A stretch of DNA of 64,000 nucleotides. Source: Listeria cossartiae subsp. cayugensis. Lineage in GTDB: Bacteria > Bacillota > Bacilli > Lactobacillales > Listeriaceae. Of the stretch, positions 55,738-64,000 are shown piece by piece. Under the pieces are notes generated by a model. The model did no database searches, had not been told where the DNA came from, and worked only from the letters and a program-made list of their open reading frames with translations. The first letter of the stretch is position 1; every line of letters begins with the position of its first letter. The position numbers and the translations under genes were made by a program. The DNA lies in contig NZ_JAARZC010000001.1 of assembly GCF_014229095.1 (NCBI RefSeq), positions 310,001-374,000 of the forward strand. The letters are read 5' to 3'.

Positions 55738-57468
55738 TTAACTATGTTTTCTTTTACGGAAAAAGATTGTGGCTATTCCAGCTAGCGCAATACCCATTAA
55801 AACGGTAGCTAGTTGGTTGGAATCACCTGTTTTTGGTAAAGCCTTGTTTACTGGATCGGACACGTTTTTTTCAGGCGTATTTGCATTCACAGACTCGCCG
55901 TCACCATCTGTTTCATTTGGTTTATCTGGGTCCGGAGTTGGGGCTATCGGCTCATCTTCCTCAGCCACTTCTACGGAAATAGTAACTGGATCAGCCTCGA
56001 TGCCACTTTCGCTCACTGCATGTAAAGTGACCGTGTATGTGCCAACTTTGTTTAAATCAACGACACTTTCGAAATCGCTTGTTACGGTACTGTCATCACT
56101 TGTTTCAGCGATAATATCTAATAAAAATTGTTCCTCCGTTACAGCTGATTCTTTCAGGTAGGTGATACTTTGCATTGCTGTAATGATTGGAATTTCAAGG
56201 ATAGTTACTGTCACTTGTTGCGGCGTCGCTTGTAAACCTGCTGAGTTTTCTGCATTTAATGTAACAGTGTAAACGCCAGGTGTATTTAAATCAACGACAC
56301 TAGCAAAATCACTCGTAACAGGTGCATCATCATCTGTTTCGGCATGAATATCTTGTAAAAACTTTTCTTCTGTAATGGTCGATTGCTCTACATAACTCAT
56401 AGTCTCGTCACTAGCGATATTCAACGTATGTTCAACTGCAAAATATTGCGTGTACGTCCCGCCAGTTAACGTGTATCTAGTAAAATTAGGCGGCGTTGTA
56501 TAAGCTCCAGCTGGATTATTATAACGTGCATTATATTTCATTTGTTCAATCGAATCAAAGTATTCTTTTGTGATTCCGCTAACAGTTATCCCTGTATCAT
56601 CAATCGTTAGACGCGTGCTAGCAATCTGTTCGTTATTCAGTGAAAAGAAAGTAGAAGAGCCACTATTAGAAGTTGTAAAAGGAATCGCAACGCCATCAAA
56701 ATTAACGCTACGTTCTTTCATTAAGGCAAAAGGAACAAAAATAGTTTGATTCGTTTCGTCGTAGCTTAGTGCAGAACTTTTAATCGTACTGTTAATTAAA
56801 GAAGTCCGGCCGACGTTTTGTCCATGTGCAGACAAGCTCGTTAATTTGGGGAAATTTTCGATGCCACGGAAATCGTGAACACCACAAAACTGAATATCCA
56901 AACTTGTTAGGTTAGGTAATGATTGGAGCGGCATTATATCTGTAAGAGCATAATCATATCCTAGTGTTAAGTCTGTTAACTGAGGAAGTCTATTTATTTT
57001 ATCCAATGAGTTATCATTAATGTTGGTATTGCTTAAATCCATGGTATTTAAATTTACTAGGCCATTCAAATCAGGTAATGTATCATCCGTTAGGCTAGTC
57101 CCAGAGATAATTAACCTATTTAAACTAGTTATATTCGCTATCACAGAAAAATCAGTCACACCTGTATTTAATAAAGACAAAGATGTTAAATTGTGAGCAA
57201 ATTCAAGTCCAGTTATATCTGTTAAAGTACTTCCATTAATATCAACTAGTTTAATCTTGTCCATTTGTGTTTGGGTAATATCACTTGTCGCAGCTTGTCC
57301 TAATAAGCCATTTAGATAGTTTTTTAAAACAGGATCAGGAATATTAACTATATCCTGTGATTCATTTGTTTCTATATTTTCTTCTGCAAAAGTACTTGTA
57401 AAATTAGGTATAGTCAAGGGTGCTATTAAAAGAATGCATAAACCAATCTTTATCCCAGTTTTTTTCAT
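55738..57468 (-). CDS. Internalin-like LRR protein, LPXTG-anchored (copy A)
   Basis: A 576-residue internalin-type protein. Signal peptide 1-28, a cap region (VNIPDPVLKNYLNGLLGQ), leucine-rich repeats about 65-215 (NLTSLSLLNTGVTDFS and similar, about seven), an Ig-like inter-repeat region, two DUF5011/Big_3-like repeats (SDFASVVDLNTPGVYTVTLNA and SDFESVVDLNKVGTYTVTLHA), a Pro-rich spacer and the sorting signal LPKTGDSNQ with helix and RKRKHS. It is not InlA or InlB. The tandem copy B lies upstream. Ligand unknown. Confidence 0.9.
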   Translation of the reverse strand: MKKTGIKIGLCILLIAPLTIPNFTSTFAEENIETNESQDIVNIPDPVLKNYLNGLLGQAATSDITQTQMDKIKLVDINGSTLTDITGLEFAHNLTSLSLLNTGVTDFSVIANITSLNRLIISGTSLTDDTLPDLNGLVNLNTMDLSNTNINDNSLDKINRLPQLTDLTLGYDYALTDIMPLQSLPNLTSLDIQFCGVHDFRGIENFPKLTSLSAHGQNVGRTSLINSTIKSSALSYDETNQTIFVPFALMKERSVNFDGVAIPFTTSNSGSSTFFSLNNEQIASTRLTIDDTGITVSGITKEYFDSIEQMKYNARYNNPAGAYTTPPNFTRYTLTGGTYTQYFAVEHTLNIASDETMSYVEQSTITEEKFLQDIHAETDDDAPVTSDFASVVDLNTPGVYTVTLNAENSAGLQATPQQVTVTILEIPIITAMQSITYLKESAVTEEQFLLDIIAETSDDSTVTSDFESVVDLNKVGTYTVTLHAVSESGIEADPVTISVEVAEEDEPIAPTPDPDKPNETDGDGESVNANTPEKNVSDPVNKALPKTGDSNQLATVLMGIALAGIATIFFRKRKHS

Positions 57469-57506
57469 GTATGTAATCCTCCTAAAAAATTGGTGCTTAG
57501 TGTTTA

Positions 57507-57560
57507 ATTATACAAAATTTTAGAATTTAAAACAATTCCTTTTTTAGTCGAATTCTAAAT
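57507..57560 (-). promoter_or_regulatory. Promoter of internalin-like copy A
   Basis: Minus strand: TTGTTT (57530-57535), 17-base spacer, TATAAT (57507-57512), a good sigma-A promoter. Upstream, ATTT (57557-57560), 16 bases, AGGAAT (57535-57540) is a degraded form of the sigma-B-like element of copy B. Confidence 0.55.
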
Positions 57561-57564
57561 AAAA

Positions 57565-57596
57565 AACCGCAAAAGAGGAAGATCTCTTTTACGGTT
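57565..57596 (-). terminator. Terminator of internalin-like copy B
   Basis: AACCGCAAAAGAG (57565-57577) pairs with CTCTTTTACGGTT (57584-57596) with one mismatch; the minus strand continues with a T-run. Confidence 0.8.
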
Positions 57597-57601
57597 CTAG
57601 T

Positions 57602-59335
57602 TTAGCTATGTTTTCTTTTACGGAAAAAGCTAATTGCGATGCCTGCGAGGATAATTCCGATTAATACAGTAGTTGCTGAGCCCTCGTCACCAGTGTATGG
57701 TAAAGTGGCATTTGCTTGTTCTGCTGAGTTTTCCGAAATAACAGATTGGCCATTTTCATTTGGTGCATTGGGGTTATCTGGATCAGGTGTTGGGTTTGGC
57801 CCCGGTGGTGTGGGTGGTTCGTCGCCTGCTACGACAGTTACGGTGACAGTTACTGGATCTGCTTCTACCCCATCTGCACTAACCGCGCGCAACGTGACAG
57901 TATAGGTTCCAACTTTAGTTAAATCAACCACACTATCGAAATCACTTGTCACTTTGCTACCATCACTCGTTGTAGCAGAAATATCTTGTAAAAATTGTTC
58001 CGCAGTTTTCGTTGTTCCTTTTGAATAAGTAATCGTTTTATCCGCTGTAATGATGGGTTTTTCAAGGATGGTGACGGTCACTTGTTTTGGTGTTGCTTTT
58101 AAACCAGCAGCATTTTCGGCATTTAGTGTGACAGTGTAGACACCGGGCGTGTTCAAATCGACGACGCTATCAAAATCACTCGTAACCGGGGTACCATCGT
58201 CTGTTTCAGCCTGGATATCTTGTAAAAATTGTGCTTCTGTAACAGTCGTTTTTTCGGTGTAGCTTATGGCGGAATCATTGGTAATCGTAAGTGTGTGATC
58301 GACATTGAAAGATTGTCGATACGTTCCGCCAGATACGGAATAGCTAGAAAAATTAGGCGGTGTAGCGTAACTGCCAGCCGGATTATTATAAAGAGCATTA
58401 TAGTACATGGTTTCAATGGAATCGAAGTACGCTTTTGTTACGCCGCTAACCGTTATCCCTGTATTATCAATACTCAAACGAGCGCCATTAATTTGTTCAT
58501 CATTTAGCGCAAAGATAGTAGAGGAACCGCTACTTGAAGTGGTAAAAGGAAATGCAACGCCATCAAAATTAACGCCGCGTCCAATCATTAAATCAAATGG
58601 AACAAAAAGTGTTTGATTGGCTTCATCGTAGTTTAATGCGGAACTTTTAATCGTACTTTCGATGGGAACACTACGTCCGACATTTTGACCGTATGCTGAT
58701 AGATTGGTTAATTTTGGAAAGGTATCAATCCCGCGAAAGTCATTCACTCCGCAAAATTGGATAAATAAAGTAGTTAAATTTGGTATGGATTTGAGAGGCA
58801 TCACATTCGTAATCGCAAAATTACTATCTAGGTTTAAGAAAGTTAAGCTAGGAAGTTTATTTATTTTAGTCAAGGAGTTGTTATCTAATTTACCAGGGCT
58901 TAAATTGAGATTAGTAACGTTTACTAAGCCATTTAAATCAGGTAGGGAACTATCGGTTAAATTGTTTCCAGAAATACTAAGATTAGTCAAACTCGGGATG
59001 TTGGCGACGATAGAGTAATCAGTCACACCTGTGTTAGATAAGCGTAAAACAGACAAGTTATGCGCATAATCGAGTCCGGTTAAATTCGTTAAACTAGCAT
59101 TGCTAATATCGACATTTGTAATAGTATCCATCTGAGCTTCGGTGATGTCACTTGTACTAGCTTGACCTAAAAGCCCATTTAAATAGCTTTTTAAAACAGG
59201 ATCGGGAATATTTACGATATCTTGTGCTGCTTTTGCATCAATCGTTTCATCTGCAAATGTATGTGTAGAAATTGGTATAGTAAGTGGAGCAATCAAAAGA
59301 ATACATAAACCAATTTTTAGTCCAATTTTTCTCAT
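57602..59335 (-). CDS. Internalin-like LRR protein, LPXTG-anchored (copy B)
   Basis: A 577-residue protein with the same domain order as copy A: signal peptide, cap (VNIPDPVLKSYLNGLLGQ), LRRs about 65-215, Ig-like region, two repeats (TSDFDSVVDLNTPGVYTVTLNA and TSDFDSVVDLTKVGTYTVTLRA), spacer, and sorting signal LPYTGDEGS. The C-terminal tail FFRKRKHS is identical to copy A. From memory EGD-e has one gene here (lmo0610), which is sigma-B dependent. Which copy is the ortholog is not clear from the sequence. Confidence 0.9.
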   Translation of the reverse strand: MRKIGLKIGLCILLIAPLTIPISTHTFADETIDAKAAQDIVNIPDPVLKSYLNGLLGQASTSDITEAQMDTITNVDISNASLTNLTGLDYAHNLSVLRLSNTGVTDYSIVANIPSLTNLSISGNNLTDSSLPDLNGLVNVTNLNLSPGKLDNNSLTKINKLPSLTFLNLDSNFAITNVMPLKSIPNLTTLFIQFCGVNDFRGIDTFPKLTNLSAYGQNVGRSVPIESTIKSSALNYDEANQTLFVPFDLMIGRGVNFDGVAFPFTTSSSGSSTIFALNDEQINGARLSIDNTGITVSGVTKAYFDSIETMYYNALYNNPAGSYATPPNFSSYSVSGGTYRQSFNVDHTLTITNDSAISYTEKTTVTEAQFLQDIQAETDDGTPVTSDFDSVVDLNTPGVYTVTLNAENAAGLKATPKQVTVTILEKPIITADKTITYSKGTTKTAEQFLQDISATTSDGSKVTSDFDSVVDLTKVGTYTVTLRAVSADGVEADPVTVTVTVVAGDEPPTPPGPNPTPDPDNPNAPNENGQSVISENSAEQANATLPYTGDEGSATTVLIGIILAGIAISFFRKRKHS

Positions 59336-59372
59336 GAATTTAACCCTCCTAAAAAATAACCATTAGTCTATT

Positions 59373-59425
59373 TTTATACAAAATGCTATATCTTAACCAA
59401 TTCCTCTTTTAGTTCTTTTCTAAAC
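59373..59425 (-). promoter_or_regulatory. Promoter of internalin-like copy B
   Basis: Minus strand: GTTT (59422-59425), 16-base spacer, AGGAAT (59400-59405), close to the sigma-B consensus. Downstream TTGGTT (59395-59400), 16-base spacer, TATAAA (59373-59378) could be a sigma-A promoter. Confidence 0.5.
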
Positions 59426-59451
59426 AAAAGGTACGCCGAAAACAGCACAAA

Positions 59452-59490
59452 AAAAACCGTGAAAGTAGAGAGCTACTTTCACGGTTTTTG
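59452..59490 (-). terminator. Terminator of azoR
   Basis: A 16-bp perfect stem, AAAAACCGTGAAAGTA (59452-59467) with its complement at 59474-59489. Confidence 0.9.
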
Positions 59491-59495
59491 ATTAA

Positions 59496-60122
59496 TTAAA
59501 AGATTTTAGCTAACTCAACAGCTTCTTTTGCACCAGCAGAGATAATATCTTTTGCTTGGTCAGGTTTTGCATTGTGACCTTCTACAATAACCATTTCTGG
59601 TTCGGAAATACCAAAGTGAGCTAATACATTTTTTACATAGCTAAGGGACATTTCAAAGCTTTGCATTGGGCCATCAGAGTAAATACCACCGCGAGCGTTA
59701 AGCAGTGCAATTTTTTTGTCAGCAACTAAGCCAACTGGACCGTTTGCAGTATATTTGAACGTTTTGCCAGCTTGATTTAAATAGAATAAGTACGTTAAAA
59801 ATTGGGCTGGAATACTGAAGTTCCAAAGTGGGAACGCCATCACGATTTTGTCGGCAGCTAAAAATTGATCTAAGTAGCTATTCGCAATATCAGCTAAGCG
59901 TTTTTCTTCTGGACTTAATGCTTCACCAGCTGCTTCTTTATGTAATCCACTCATCATTGTTACATCATAATAAGGTAGATTTGCTTCGAATAAATCTAAT
60001 TCTGTTACATTATCGTCCGGGTGGGACTTTTTGTATTCAGTTAGGAAAATTTCGTATAGTGCCACGCTGACTGAGCGTTCGGCGGGTAAACCATTTGCTT
60101 TGATGAAAAGTACGTTTGTCAT
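59496..60122 (-). CDS. azoR: FMN-dependent NADH-azoreductase
   Basis: A 208-residue flavodoxin-fold quinone/azo reductase. FPLWNFSIPAQFLTYLFYLNQAGKTF (about 98-123) is the FMN-binding signature, and LLNARGGIYSDGPMQSFE (about 142-159) the second. It reduces quinones or azo compounds by two electrons. It is divergent from a MarR/oxidoreductase pair, which fits electrophile defence. Confidence 0.93.
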   Translation of the reverse strand: MTNVLFIKANGLPAERSVSVALYEIFLTEYKKSHPDDNVTELDLFEANLPYYDVTMMSGLHKEAAGEALSPEEKRLADIANSYLDQFLAADKIVMAFPLWNFSIPAQFLTYLFYLNQAGKTFKYTANGPVGLVADKKIALLNARGGIYSDGPMQSFEMSLSYVKNVLAHFGISEPEMVIVEGHNAKPDQAKDIISAGAKEAVELAKIF

Positions 60123-60234
60123 TACATCTTGCCTCCATTTTAAATTAAATTATCTATTAAGTGTAGCGTATTTTGGATAGCAACAGCAAGTAAATTGCTT
60201 ACAAAAAATTAGCCACTAATATTTGAGCAGATAT

Positions 60235-60293
60235 TTTGTGCTTTTAGAAAGGAAGCGTATAATAGTTGATATATCATTTGACGTGTCAACTAT
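60235..60293 (+). promoter_or_regulatory. Promoter and palindromic operator of the MarR-oxidoreductase operon
   Basis: TTGTGC or TTTGTG near 60235-60241 and TATAAT (60258-60263). The region after it has ATAGTTGA (60262-60269) and TCAACTAT (60286-60293) as perfect outer arms, with inner palindromes TGATATATCA (60267-60276) and TTGACGTGTCAA (60278-60289). These cover the start site, as expected for a MarR-type repressor. Confidence 0.65.
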
Positions 60294-60747
60294 GGAGGTG
60301 GAAACGCTGAAACCATGTACAGAACGATCAGAATTACTTTATCGGATGCATTTGTTATCCAAGGAAATTAGCCATGTGTTTGAACAGCAAACGAATATGA
60401 GCTTTACGAAAGTGGAGATTTTATTTCATATTCAACAAACACCTGGTCAGAGTCAAAACCGACTACGAGAAAAGCTTTATATTGATTCGGCGAGCATCAC
60501 CCGCCATTTAAAGCGAATGGAAGAGCAAGGTCTTATCGTTCGGAAAAAGCAAGACGAGAACAAACGCTATACGTATTTGTTTTTAACACCAGCTGGCGAG
60601 GCAGAATTAGCTTCCTTATTGTTGGAAAAAGAAAAATTTCAGCAAGCAGCTTTAGAAGCATTTTCAGAAGAAGAAGTGAGTGCGTTACTTAAATCAGTCA
60701 CAAAAATGATGAATAATGTAGAGAAAATGGAGGAGAAGTTAAAATGA
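60292..60747 (+). CDS. MarR family transcription regulator
   Basis: About 151 residues: MHLLSKEISHVFEQQTN, RLREKLYIDSASITRHLKRMEEQGLIVRK and the wing DENKRYTYLFLT give the winged helix. The ATG at 60292 overlaps the right operator arm and has no ribosome binding site; GGAGG at 60294-60298 points to a start at CTG 60307. Either is possible. It is cotranscribed with the oxidoreductase (ATGA overlap) and probably also controls azoR across the intergenic region. Confidence 0.82.
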   Translation: MEVETLKPCTERSELLYRMHLLSKEISHVFEQQTNMSFTKVEILFHIQQTPGQSQNRLREKLYIDSASITRHLKRMEEQGLIVRKKQDENKRYTYLFLTPAGEAELASLLLEKEKFQQAALEAFSEEEVSALLKSVTKMMNNVEKMEEKLK

Positions 60748-61685
60748 AAGCAGTTGTAATTGAAAATTATGGTGGCAAAGAAGAGTTAAAAGAAAAAGAA
60801 GTAGCAATGCCAAAAGCGGGAAAAAACCAAGTGATTGTCAAAGAAGCAGCGACATCAATTAACCCAATTGACTGGAAACTTCGTGAAGGATATTTAAAAC
60901 AAATGATGGACTGGGAATTCCCGATTATTTTAGGATGGGACGTAGCGGGTGTTATTTCCGAAGTTGGTGAAGGCGTTACAGATTGGAAAGTTGGCGATGA
61001 AGTGTTTGCTCGCCCTGAAACAACGCGTTTTGGTACGTATGCTGAGTATACAGCGGTAGATGATCACTTACTTGCACCACTTCCAGAAGGTATTAGTTTT
61101 GACGAAGCGGCATCGATTCCACTGGCTGGCTTAACTGCATGGCAAGCATTGTTCGATCACGCAAAACTACAAAAAGGTGAAAAAGTCTTGATTCATGCGG
61201 GTGCTGGCGGCGTTGGAACACTGGCGATTCAACTTGCAAAACATGCTGGAGCAGAAGTAATCACAACAGCTAGTGCGAAAAACCATGAATTACTAAAATC
61301 GCTTGGAGCAGACCAAGTCATTGATTATAAAGAAGTTAATTTTAAAGATGTCCTTTCTGATATCGATGTCGTGTTTGACACAATGGGCGGCCAAATCGAA
61401 ACAGACAGTTACGATGTATTAAAAGAAGGAACAGGACGTTTAGTTAGTATCGTCGGCATTTCCAATGAAGAACGTGCGAAAGAAAAAAAAGTAACAGCAA
61501 CTGGAATTTGGCTTCAACCAAACGGCGAACAGTTGAAAGAACTAGGCAAATTGCTTGCTGATAAAACGGTTAAACCAATCGTTGGCGCAACTTTCCCATT
61601 CTCTGAAAAAGGTGTTTTCGACGCACATGCATTGAGTGAAACGCACCATGCGGTAGGAAAAATAGTCATTTCATTTAATAAATAA
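60744..61685 (+). CDS. NADP-dependent quinone oxidoreductase-like (zinc-free MDR family)
   Basis: A 313-residue medium-chain dehydrogenase/reductase: INPIDWKLREG, WDVAGVISEVGEGV, LTAWQALFDHA and the NADPH site HAGAGGVGTLAIQLAK (about 151-166). There is no catalytic zinc cysteine set, so it is a quinone/enal reductase type. It overlaps the MarR gene start-stop. With azoR it suggests a response to electrophiles or quinones. Confidence 0.9.
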   Translation: MKAVVIENYGGKEELKEKEVAMPKAGKNQVIVKEAATSINPIDWKLREGYLKQMMDWEFPIILGWDVAGVISEVGEGVTDWKVGDEVFARPETTRFGTYAEYTAVDDHLLAPLPEGISFDEAASIPLAGLTAWQALFDHAKLQKGEKVLIHAGAGGVGTLAIQLAKHAGAEVITTASAKNHELLKSLGADQVIDYKEVNFKDVLSDIDVVFDTMGGQIETDSYDVLKEGTGRLVSIVGISNEERAKEKKVTATGIWLQPNGEQLKELGKLLADKTVKPIVGATFPFSEKGVFDAHALSETHHAVGKIVISFNK

Positions 61686-61695
61686 GATTTTCGAG

Positions 61696-61725
61696 AAGCT
61701 AGATGCTGTCATCTAGCTTTTTTTG
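61696..61725 (+). terminator. Terminator of the MarR-oxidoreductase operon
   Basis: AAGCTAGATG (61696-61705) pairs with CATCTAGCTT (61710-61719), then T-run. Confidence 0.88.
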
Positions 61726-61783
61726 TTGTTTGCTGGAATATGGTAGATGGGCTATAATAGCAAAAAAAGGTGGAGCGGGGTTT

Positions 61784-62026
61784 TCAGTCTTCTATAAGAA
61801 AGGCAAGGTCACTCGCTACTTCTAAATCACTAAGTTGTTTCGCGATAATATCCGCACCAGTGTTAAGAAAGAGAGCCATTTGACTGAGCGTGCGGAGACT
61901 AATGTCGGAAGTACGAATATCTTTGTCGATAAGCTTCTGCAAAGTGCCTTTTTTTAAGCGAGTATTTGATTCGATATCAGTGGCAGTAATATGATTATTT
62001 GCTAACAATTGTTCAATCGGATGCAT
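61784..62026 (-). CDS. Small helix-turn-helix protein
   Basis: An 80-residue cytosolic protein with an XRE-like helix-turn-helix: IEQLLANNHITATDIESNTRLKKGTLQKLIDKD. I chose the ATG at 62026 (GAGG 7 bases upstream); another ATG is one codon earlier and the longer start at 62044 overlaps the ribosome binding site. It is alone and divergent from the phosphodiesterase gene. Target unknown; it has no toxin partner in view. Confidence 0.7.
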   Translation of the reverse strand: MHPIEQLLANNHITATDIESNTRLKKGTLQKLIDKDIRTSDISLRTLSQMALFLNTGADIIAKQLSDLEVASDLAFLIED

Positions 62027-62132
62027 CATTTCACCTCGTTTCAATAGTTAACTTTATGAATTAATTATAACTAAATTTGCTTCTTGGATAAACTATAAAG
62101 CCTTGAAAATCGAACGAAAAAGGGAGAAGCAA

Positions 62133-63884
62133 ATGAACGATTTAAAAGAAAGTTTTAAAGTTTTGTATCAGTTTAAGACAGATTATCTCAAAGTAACATT
62201 ATTATTAACCGTTTTGCAGGCATTTGTCATTGGGCCATTTATTTATTATTTCTTTTTCTTTATTCTCCGGGTTATCGGAGTGCCAGGCATTACAGATGCT
62301 AATCTAGGGGAGATTTTTTTCAGCCCGGTTGCAATTATTTTGTTGTTGGTTTTAGCTTTTCTCATTTTATTATTTGTCTATTACGAACTGGGTTTCTTTA
62401 TAATGATGGCGATTTATCAATTACGAGGGGAAAGTTATTCGGTCCTCAAAATCATCCAGAGGCTTAATATAAAAGCGAAATATTTCCTTAGTTATCAAGC
62501 GATTTATTTTCTGCTATATTTCTTTTTACTTTTGCCAATTGCCGGATTATCTTTACCGATTACGATAACAGAAAATCTTTATTTACCGCATTTTATTACA
62601 GACGAACTAATGAAAACGACGACAGGAACATGGCTTTATGTTATTGCAATTGCGCTTATTTTCTATATTAGTGCGAGACTTGTGTTTGCTTTGCCGTATT
62701 TCATTGAAGATAAGTCGCTTAAAATAAGTGGAGCTATTCGAAAAAGTTGGAAATACCCGCAAAAACGCTTATTTGTGATGCTACTAAAATGGATTTTAAT
62801 TATTGTTGTGATTGGCTTTTTAGTGTCTATTATTGCGACGCTTATTATGTTACCGCTACTTTTGGTAGAAAAAATAACTCCGGGAATTGCGGTAGTTATA
62901 GCTGGTGTTACCTTAACAATACTTCAAGTGATTGGTTTCTTTGTGGCGGGGATTTTCCAAGGAATCATTGCGCAGTTATTAGTGAAAAACGCCTTTGATT
63001 TAGATGCGCAGTCGGATTCTGTAGCACGTAGTCAGTTTCCACATAAAAAACGCTTTATTATTGCTGGGATAATCGTTTTCCTTATTTTTAGTAGTTTTAA
63101 TATTTATGCAGTGAACGCGACTTTATATGAGCCAAACACGAAAATAATTGCTCACCGCGGTGATACGATGAATGCAGTTGAAAATACGGTCGAAGCCATT
63201 GAATCAGCTGCAAAAGCAGGAGCCGATTACAGTGAAATTGATATTCAAGAAACCAAAGACCACCAGTTTGTGGTTTTTCACGATATGACGCTGAGAAGGC
63301 TAGCTGGAAGTTCTAAGCGAGTAGCGGATATGACATTAAAAGAATTGCAACAAACCAGAATAACAAGTGGCGACTATTCATCTCACATAGCCTCTTTCGA
63401 TGAAATTATCAAGACAGCGAAAAAGAATAAGATAGATTTACTCGTGGAAGTGAAGCTGCACGGCGGGGAATCGAGCGATATGGTAGAACGACTTGTTAGC
63501 CTATTAAAAAAAGAAAAGGTAACAGATAAATATTTAGTCCAATCATTGAATCAGCCTGTTATGGAGAAAATAGAACAAGCCGACCCTACGCTGAAAACGG
63601 GCATCATTTTAGCACTCAATATTGGAAATCTACCAAAAACATCAGCAGATTTTATTGTTTTAGAAGATTTTTCTATCAATAAGCGATTACTAACACAAGC
63701 CAAACAAAACAATAAAATGGTGTTTGTTTGGACGGTAAATAAAGAAAAACTAATGCAAATGTATTTACGGAAAAATGTAGATGGAATCATCACCAATTAT
63801 CCTAAAAAGGCAATAGAGCTTAGGGAGTCGTTTAACGAAAATGATTCTTTGCGAAGTCGTATTGAAAATAGGTTAGGATTTTAA
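62133..63884 (+). CDS. Membrane-anchored glycerophosphodiester phosphodiesterase
   Basis: A 583-residue protein: N-terminal half with about eight membrane helices (about 10-330, PF10110-type), then a GDPD catalytic domain (about 338-570). The first active-site motif is IIAHRGDTMNAVENT (about 341-355), EIDIQETKDHQFVVFHD gives the metal and histidine ligands, and LVEVKLHGG the next. It cleaves glycerophosphodiesters to glycerol 3-phosphate and an alcohol, possibly from lipoteichoic acid or lipids. I chose the ATG at 62133, with GGGAG 6 bases upstream; the frame is open 10 codons earlier from a TTG. Confidence 0.88.
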   Translation: MNDLKESFKVLYQFKTDYLKVTLLLTVLQAFVIGPFIYYFFFFILRVIGVPGITDANLGEIFFSPVAIILLLVLAFLILLFVYYELGFFIMMAIYQLRGESYSVLKIIQRLNIKAKYFLSYQAIYFLLYFFLLLPIAGLSLPITITENLYLPHFITDELMKTTTGTWLYVIAIALIFYISARLVFALPYFIEDKSLKISGAIRKSWKYPQKRLFVMLLKWILIIVVIGFLVSIIATLIMLPLLLVEKITPGIAVVIAGVTLTILQVIGFFVAGIFQGIIAQLLVKNAFDLDAQSDSVARSQFPHKKRFIIAGIIVFLIFSSFNIYAVNATLYEPNTKIIAHRGDTMNAVENTVEAIESAAKAGADYSEIDIQETKDHQFVVFHDMTLRRLAGSSKRVADMTLKELQQTRITSGDYSSHIASFDEIIKTAKKNKIDLLVEVKLHGGESSDMVERLVSLLKKEKVTDKYLVQSLNQPVMEKIEQADPTLKTGIILALNIGNLPKTSADFIVLEDFSINKRLLTQAKQNNKMVFVWTVNKEKLMQMYLRKNVDGIITNYPKKAIELRESFNENDSLRSRIENRLGF

Positions 63885-63892
63885 ATAAAAAA

Positions 63893-63926
63893 GCCGCAAA
63901 CAGTAGTTGTTTGCGGGCAATTCTTA
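63893..63926. terminator. Bidirectional terminator
   Basis: GCCGCAAACA (63893-63902) pairs with TGTTTGCGGGC (63908-63918) between convergent genes. Confidence 0.75.
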
Positions 63927-64000
63927 TTTTAACTCAAATGATTTTTTAACAGAGTTTTTGCTGAAGCTGATTAATTCTTTTGCTTCTACATCGACTTTGT
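63924..64000 (-). CDS. Unidentified protein, C-terminal end (cut by window end)
   Basis: The minus strand has an open frame from the window edge ending at TAA (63924-63926), translating to a tail with KVDVEAKELISFSKNS followed by VKKSFELK. Only about 24 residues are seen. The sequence looks like genuine coding sequence next to a terminator, but I do not recognise the family. Confidence 0.65.
   Translation of the reverse strand, partial: KVDVEAKELISFSKNSVKKSFELK

Overview
The window is a stretch of low-GC Firmicute chromosome that I assign to the genus Listeria, most likely the L. monocytogenes/L. innocua group. The p60 gene (iap) sits back to back with secA2. Gene order matches, from memory, the lmo0556 to lmo0616 region of L. 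monocytogenes EGD-e. Two small RNAs sit where rli31 and rli32 are annotated in that species. I cannot fix the species: the Thr-Asn repeat of p60 is short here, and the window lacks virulence genes. I see no insertion sequence, prophage, CRISPR array, rRNA or tRNA gene.

Layout. 1-5 kb: two tandem phosphoglycerate-mutase-like genes (the first cut by the window edge), a 6-phosphogluconolactonase-like propeller, the rli31 locus, a CorA-type transporter, and gdhA. 5-12.7 kb: the rli32 locus, then the histidine operon hisZGDBHAFIE on the minus strand, with hisJ divergent from hisZ. hisC is absent, so that step must be encoded elsewhere. 12.6-18 kb: a small alkyltransferase, a nucleoid-associated-like protein, a purine permease behind a guanine-type riboswitch, and a GH1 glycosidase with its GntR regulator. 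18-23.3 kb: a membrane-tethered MucBP protein with duplicated promoters, a two-gene ThrE-type exporter, a YdbC-like protein, a serine-less esterase-like protein, and an RlmI-like methyltransferase. 23.4-28.8 kb: iap, secA2 and an AI-2E-family membrane protein. 29-33.4 kb: a WxL surface-protein cluster. 33.5-39.7 kb: photolyase, a DhaL-DegV fusion, small membrane proteins, and a formate/nitrite transporter. 39.7-43 kb: metX-metY behind a SAM (S-box) riboswitch, then an HdeD-like gene. 43-49.7 kb: an LPXTG protein, a Crp/Fnr regulator with a Fur-box-like site, bioY with a BirA-like operator, a PadR/DUF1700/DUF4097 operon, a GNAT acetyltransferase and two small membrane proteins. 49.7-55.7 kb: a MATE efflux gene divergent from a MarR/heterodimeric ABC exporter operon (the excludon locus of L. 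monocytogenes), and a rhodanese. 55.7-59.4 kb: two tandem internalin-like LPXTG proteins. 59.5-64 kb: an azoreductase, MarR/oxidoreductase pair, small HTH protein, membrane-anchored glycerophosphodiesterase, and the 3' end of an unidentified gene.

Regulation visible in the sequence is rich: two riboswitches, BirA- and Fur-like operators, operator dyads in front of two MarR genes and a PadR gene, candidate sigma-B promoters at several genes known or suspected to be stress-regulated, and many intrinsic terminators that separate the units. The most unusual items are the GFDQG esterase-like protein, the paired promoter/operator repeat shared between the MucBP gene and the WxL cluster, the DhaL-DegV fusion, the internal sorting-signal-like segment in the MucBP protein, and the recent-looking tandem internalin duplication with diverged promoters. 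I did not find a convincing wholly new multi-gene system.
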